Assembly (NCBI GenBank): GCA_007120575.1
Contig: SKNJ01000257.1
Location: 1-5,207, forward strand
Reading direction: 5' to 3'
Length of the DNA stretch: 5,207 nucleotides
Source of the DNA: Thioalkalivibrio sp.
GTDB taxonomy: Bacteria; Pseudomonadota; Gammaproteobacteria; Ectothiorhodospirales; Ectothiorhodospiraceae
In this document: in pieces, positions 5,103 to 5,207 of the stretch
How positions within the stretch are numbered: position 1 is the first letter of the stretch
How the letters are laid out: the number at the start of each line of letters is the position of its first letter
Notes under the pieces: model-generated
What the model saw: only the letters and a program-made list of their open reading frames with translations
What the model was told of the DNA's origin: nothing
The model's database searches: none
Position numbers and translations under genes: made by a program

Positions 5103-5207
5103 AATCATTCCTCCCCATCATTTTCCGGCAGTCGCCGTGCATTGGCGCTGGGGGTGGCCATCAGTTTCGCGCTGCACGGTGGGGTGCTGGGTTCGCTGTG
5201 GATGATG
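5097..5207 (+). CDS. TonB-like energy transducer, N-terminal fragment (3' end outside window)
   Basis: The visible 37 residues start at ATG 5097. They have a polar leader (MVNHSSPSFSGSRR) and one predicted transmembrane segment, ALALGVAISFALHGGVLGSLWMM. The stretch SFALHGGVLG matches the TonB membrane anchor, where Ser and His spaced SxxxH (S16 and H20 in E. coli TonB) contact ExbB/ExbD. This suggests a proton-motive-force transducer for outer-membrane receptors. The frame runs open to the window end. No good Shine-Dalgarno precedes this ATG. An in-frame GTG at 5025 has AGGGAG just upstream but would add 24 residues that look unlike a TonB start. With the proline-rich domain out of view, another single-pass membrane protein remains possible. 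Confidence 0.6.
   Translation, partial: MVNHSSPSFSGSRRALALGVAISFALHGGVLGSLWMM

Noticed and set aside
4413..5108. 231-codon minus-strand frame opposite slyD
   Set aside because: It runs through slyD and the strong slyD terminator, which makes a real gene implausible.
5101..5125. Fur box at the tonB-like start (AATCATT, CATCATT)
   Set aside because: Only partial resemblance to the Fur consensus, and it lies inside the coding start. Not enough to call.

Overview
This 5.2 kb window comes from a GC-rich chromosome, most likely of a chemolithotrophic sulfur-oxidising gammaproteobacterium. I would guess an Ectothiorhodospiraceae or Thioalkalivibrio-like organism. The guess rests on SoxX-type cytochromes next to gammaproteobacterial-style RlmJ, HtpG and SlyD genes, not on any species marker. 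All supported genes are on the + strand. Long minus-strand open frames are codon-bias shadows.

Layout. (1) 1-497 is the 3' part of a c-type cytochrome of the SoxX family, followed by a stack of hairpins ending in an intrinsic terminator. (2) 581-714 is a 134-base non-coding gap packed with inverted repeats: a perfect 12+12 bp repeat and two hairpins, the last touching the ribosome binding site. (3) 715-1395 is a complete second SoxX paralogue, about 65% identical to the first by hand alignment, with a lipoprotein-like signal peptide and its own terminator. (4) 1473-2387 is rlmJ (23S rRNA m6A2030 methyltransferase), whose stop overlaps the start of htpG. (5) 2384-4303 is htpG (bacterial Hsp90). 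A near-consensus sigma-32 heat-shock promoter lies inside the last codons of rlmJ. (6) 4437-4919 is slyD (FKBP-type prolyl isomerase and metal-binding chaperone) with a short His-rich tail, followed by a strong terminator. (7) 5097-5207 is the beginning of a TonB-like protein, cut by the window end.

How the genes work together. The two SoxX-like cytochromes should serve periplasmic thiosulfate oxidation as the small subunit of SoxAX. One may be soluble and the other membrane-tethered, but the N-terminus of the first is not visible. The rest is housekeeping: ribosome modification, protein folding under stress, prolyl isomerisation with metal handling, and probably energy transduction to outer-membrane receptors. 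I see no mobile element, tRNA, rRNA or CRISPR. The points most worth following up are the tandem SoxX pair with its hairpin-rich intergenic region, and the heat-shock promoter embedded in the rlmJ 3' end.
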